Assembly (NCBI GenBank): GCA_002492335.1
Contig: DKYD01000109.1
Span: 41,423-54,309, forward strand
Length of the DNA: 12,887 bases
From: Lachnospiraceae bacterium UBA7109
GTDB taxonomy: Bacteria; Bacillota; Clostridia; Lachnospirales; Lachnospiraceae
Reading direction: 5' to 3'
Notes under the pieces: generated by a model
Told to the model about the DNA's origin: nothing
Seen by the model: the letters and a program-made list of their open reading frames with translations, nothing else
The model's database searches: none
In this document: positions 12,473 to 12,887 of the stretch, piece by piece
Layout: each line of letters starts with the position of its first letter
How positions within the stretch are numbered: position 1 is the first letter of the stretch
Position numbers and translations under genes: made by a program

Positions 12473-12887
12473 ATGTTAATGCCAAAGAGAGTAAAACGTC
12501 GTAAACAATTCCGTGGTTCCATGAAGGGAAAAGCACTTCGCGGAAACAAGATTACAAACGGTGAATATGGTATTGTTGCAATGGAACCATGCTGGATCCG
12601 TTCCAATCAGATTGAGGCTGCCCGTGTCGCTATGACTCGTTATATTAAGCGTGGCGGTAAAGTCTGGATTAAAATATTCCCGGATAAACCTGTAACTACA
12701 AAACCAGCTGAGACACGTATGGGTTCCGGAAAAGGTTCCCTTGAGTACTGGGTAGCGGTTGTAAAACCGGGCCGCGTAATGTTCGAAATCGCGGGTGTAT
12801 CAGAAGAAGTTGCAAGAGAAGCGCTTCGTCTGGCAACACACAAGCTGCCTTGTAAATGTAAAGTAGTTTCTCGCGCAGACTTAGAAG
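12473..12887 (+). CDS. rplP: 50S ribosomal protein L16, partial (window edge)
   Basis: L16 (uL16) helps place tRNA in the A and P sites and is a late 50S assembly protein. The first 138 residues are present and the frame is open to the window end; the usual length is ~140-145, so only a few codons should be missing. Diagnostic segments: MLMPKRVKRRKQFRGSMKGK start, ITRxxKRGGKVWIKIFPDKP-like region (here MTRYIKRGGKVWIKIFPDKP), ETRMGSGKGSLEYWVAVVKP and KLPCKCKVVSRADLE. AAGGAG near the end of rpsC serves the ATG, with a two-base gap after rpsC. The next genes expected from the usual order are rpmC and rpsQ, outside the window. Confidence 0.97.
   Translation, partial: MLMPKRVKRRKQFRGSMKGKALRGNKITNGEYGIVAMEPCWIRSNQIEAARVAMTRYIKRGGKVWIKIFPDKPVTTKPAETRMGSGKGSLEYWVAVVKPGRVMFEIAGVSEEVAREALRLATHKLPCKCKVVSRADLE

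Overview
The window looks like the chromosome of a low-to-moderate GC Firmicute, most likely a gut Clostridia/Lachnospiraceae-type bacterium. The reasons are strong AGGAGG ribosome binding sites, AT-rich sigma-A promoters, secreted proteins with C-terminal S-layer homology (SLH) repeats of the 'DWFY...MTG...RxQ' type, an Rpn-family nuclease gene, and a complete Firmicute-order S10 ribosomal protein operon. The species cannot be fixed from this sequence alone.

Layout. (1) 1-5828 is an accessory cell-surface region. It holds a secreted subtilisin-family (S8) protease with three SLH repeats (39-1982). Next is a paralogue that keeps the propeptide-like module and the SLH repeats but has no protease domain (2206-3306). 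Then come a minus-strand Rpn-family PD-(D/E)XK nuclease (3429-4397) and a third SLH protein with a different N-terminal module (4749-5828). (2) 5829-7062 holds a 53-residue protein of unknown function (5934-6095) facing a minus-strand class I SAM-dependent methyltransferase (6202-7062), with a shared 14-bp hairpin between them. (3) 7063-8138 is about 1.07 kb without a convincing protein gene, but it is full of structure. It contains a ~190-nt multi-hairpin element with imperfect terminal inverted repeats, a strong bidirectional terminator, a minus-strand promoter immediately followed by a minus-strand terminator (a possible ~55-nt RNA), and the S10 operon promoter with a ~240-nt folded leader. 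(4) 8139-12887 is the S10 operon: rpsJ-rplC-rplD-rplW-rplB-rpsS-rplV-rpsC-rplP, with rplP cut by the window edge.

How it works together. The three SLH proteins are probably exported and held on the cell-wall polymer by matching SLH triplets. The second could act as an anchored propeptide-like inhibitor or chaperone for the protease beside it; this is an inference. The ribosomal genes are one tightly spaced transcription unit, probably started at TTGAAA-N17-TATACT (7861-7889) and possibly controlled through the leader. I see no CRISPR array, tRNA, rRNA, phage gene or complete insertion sequence.
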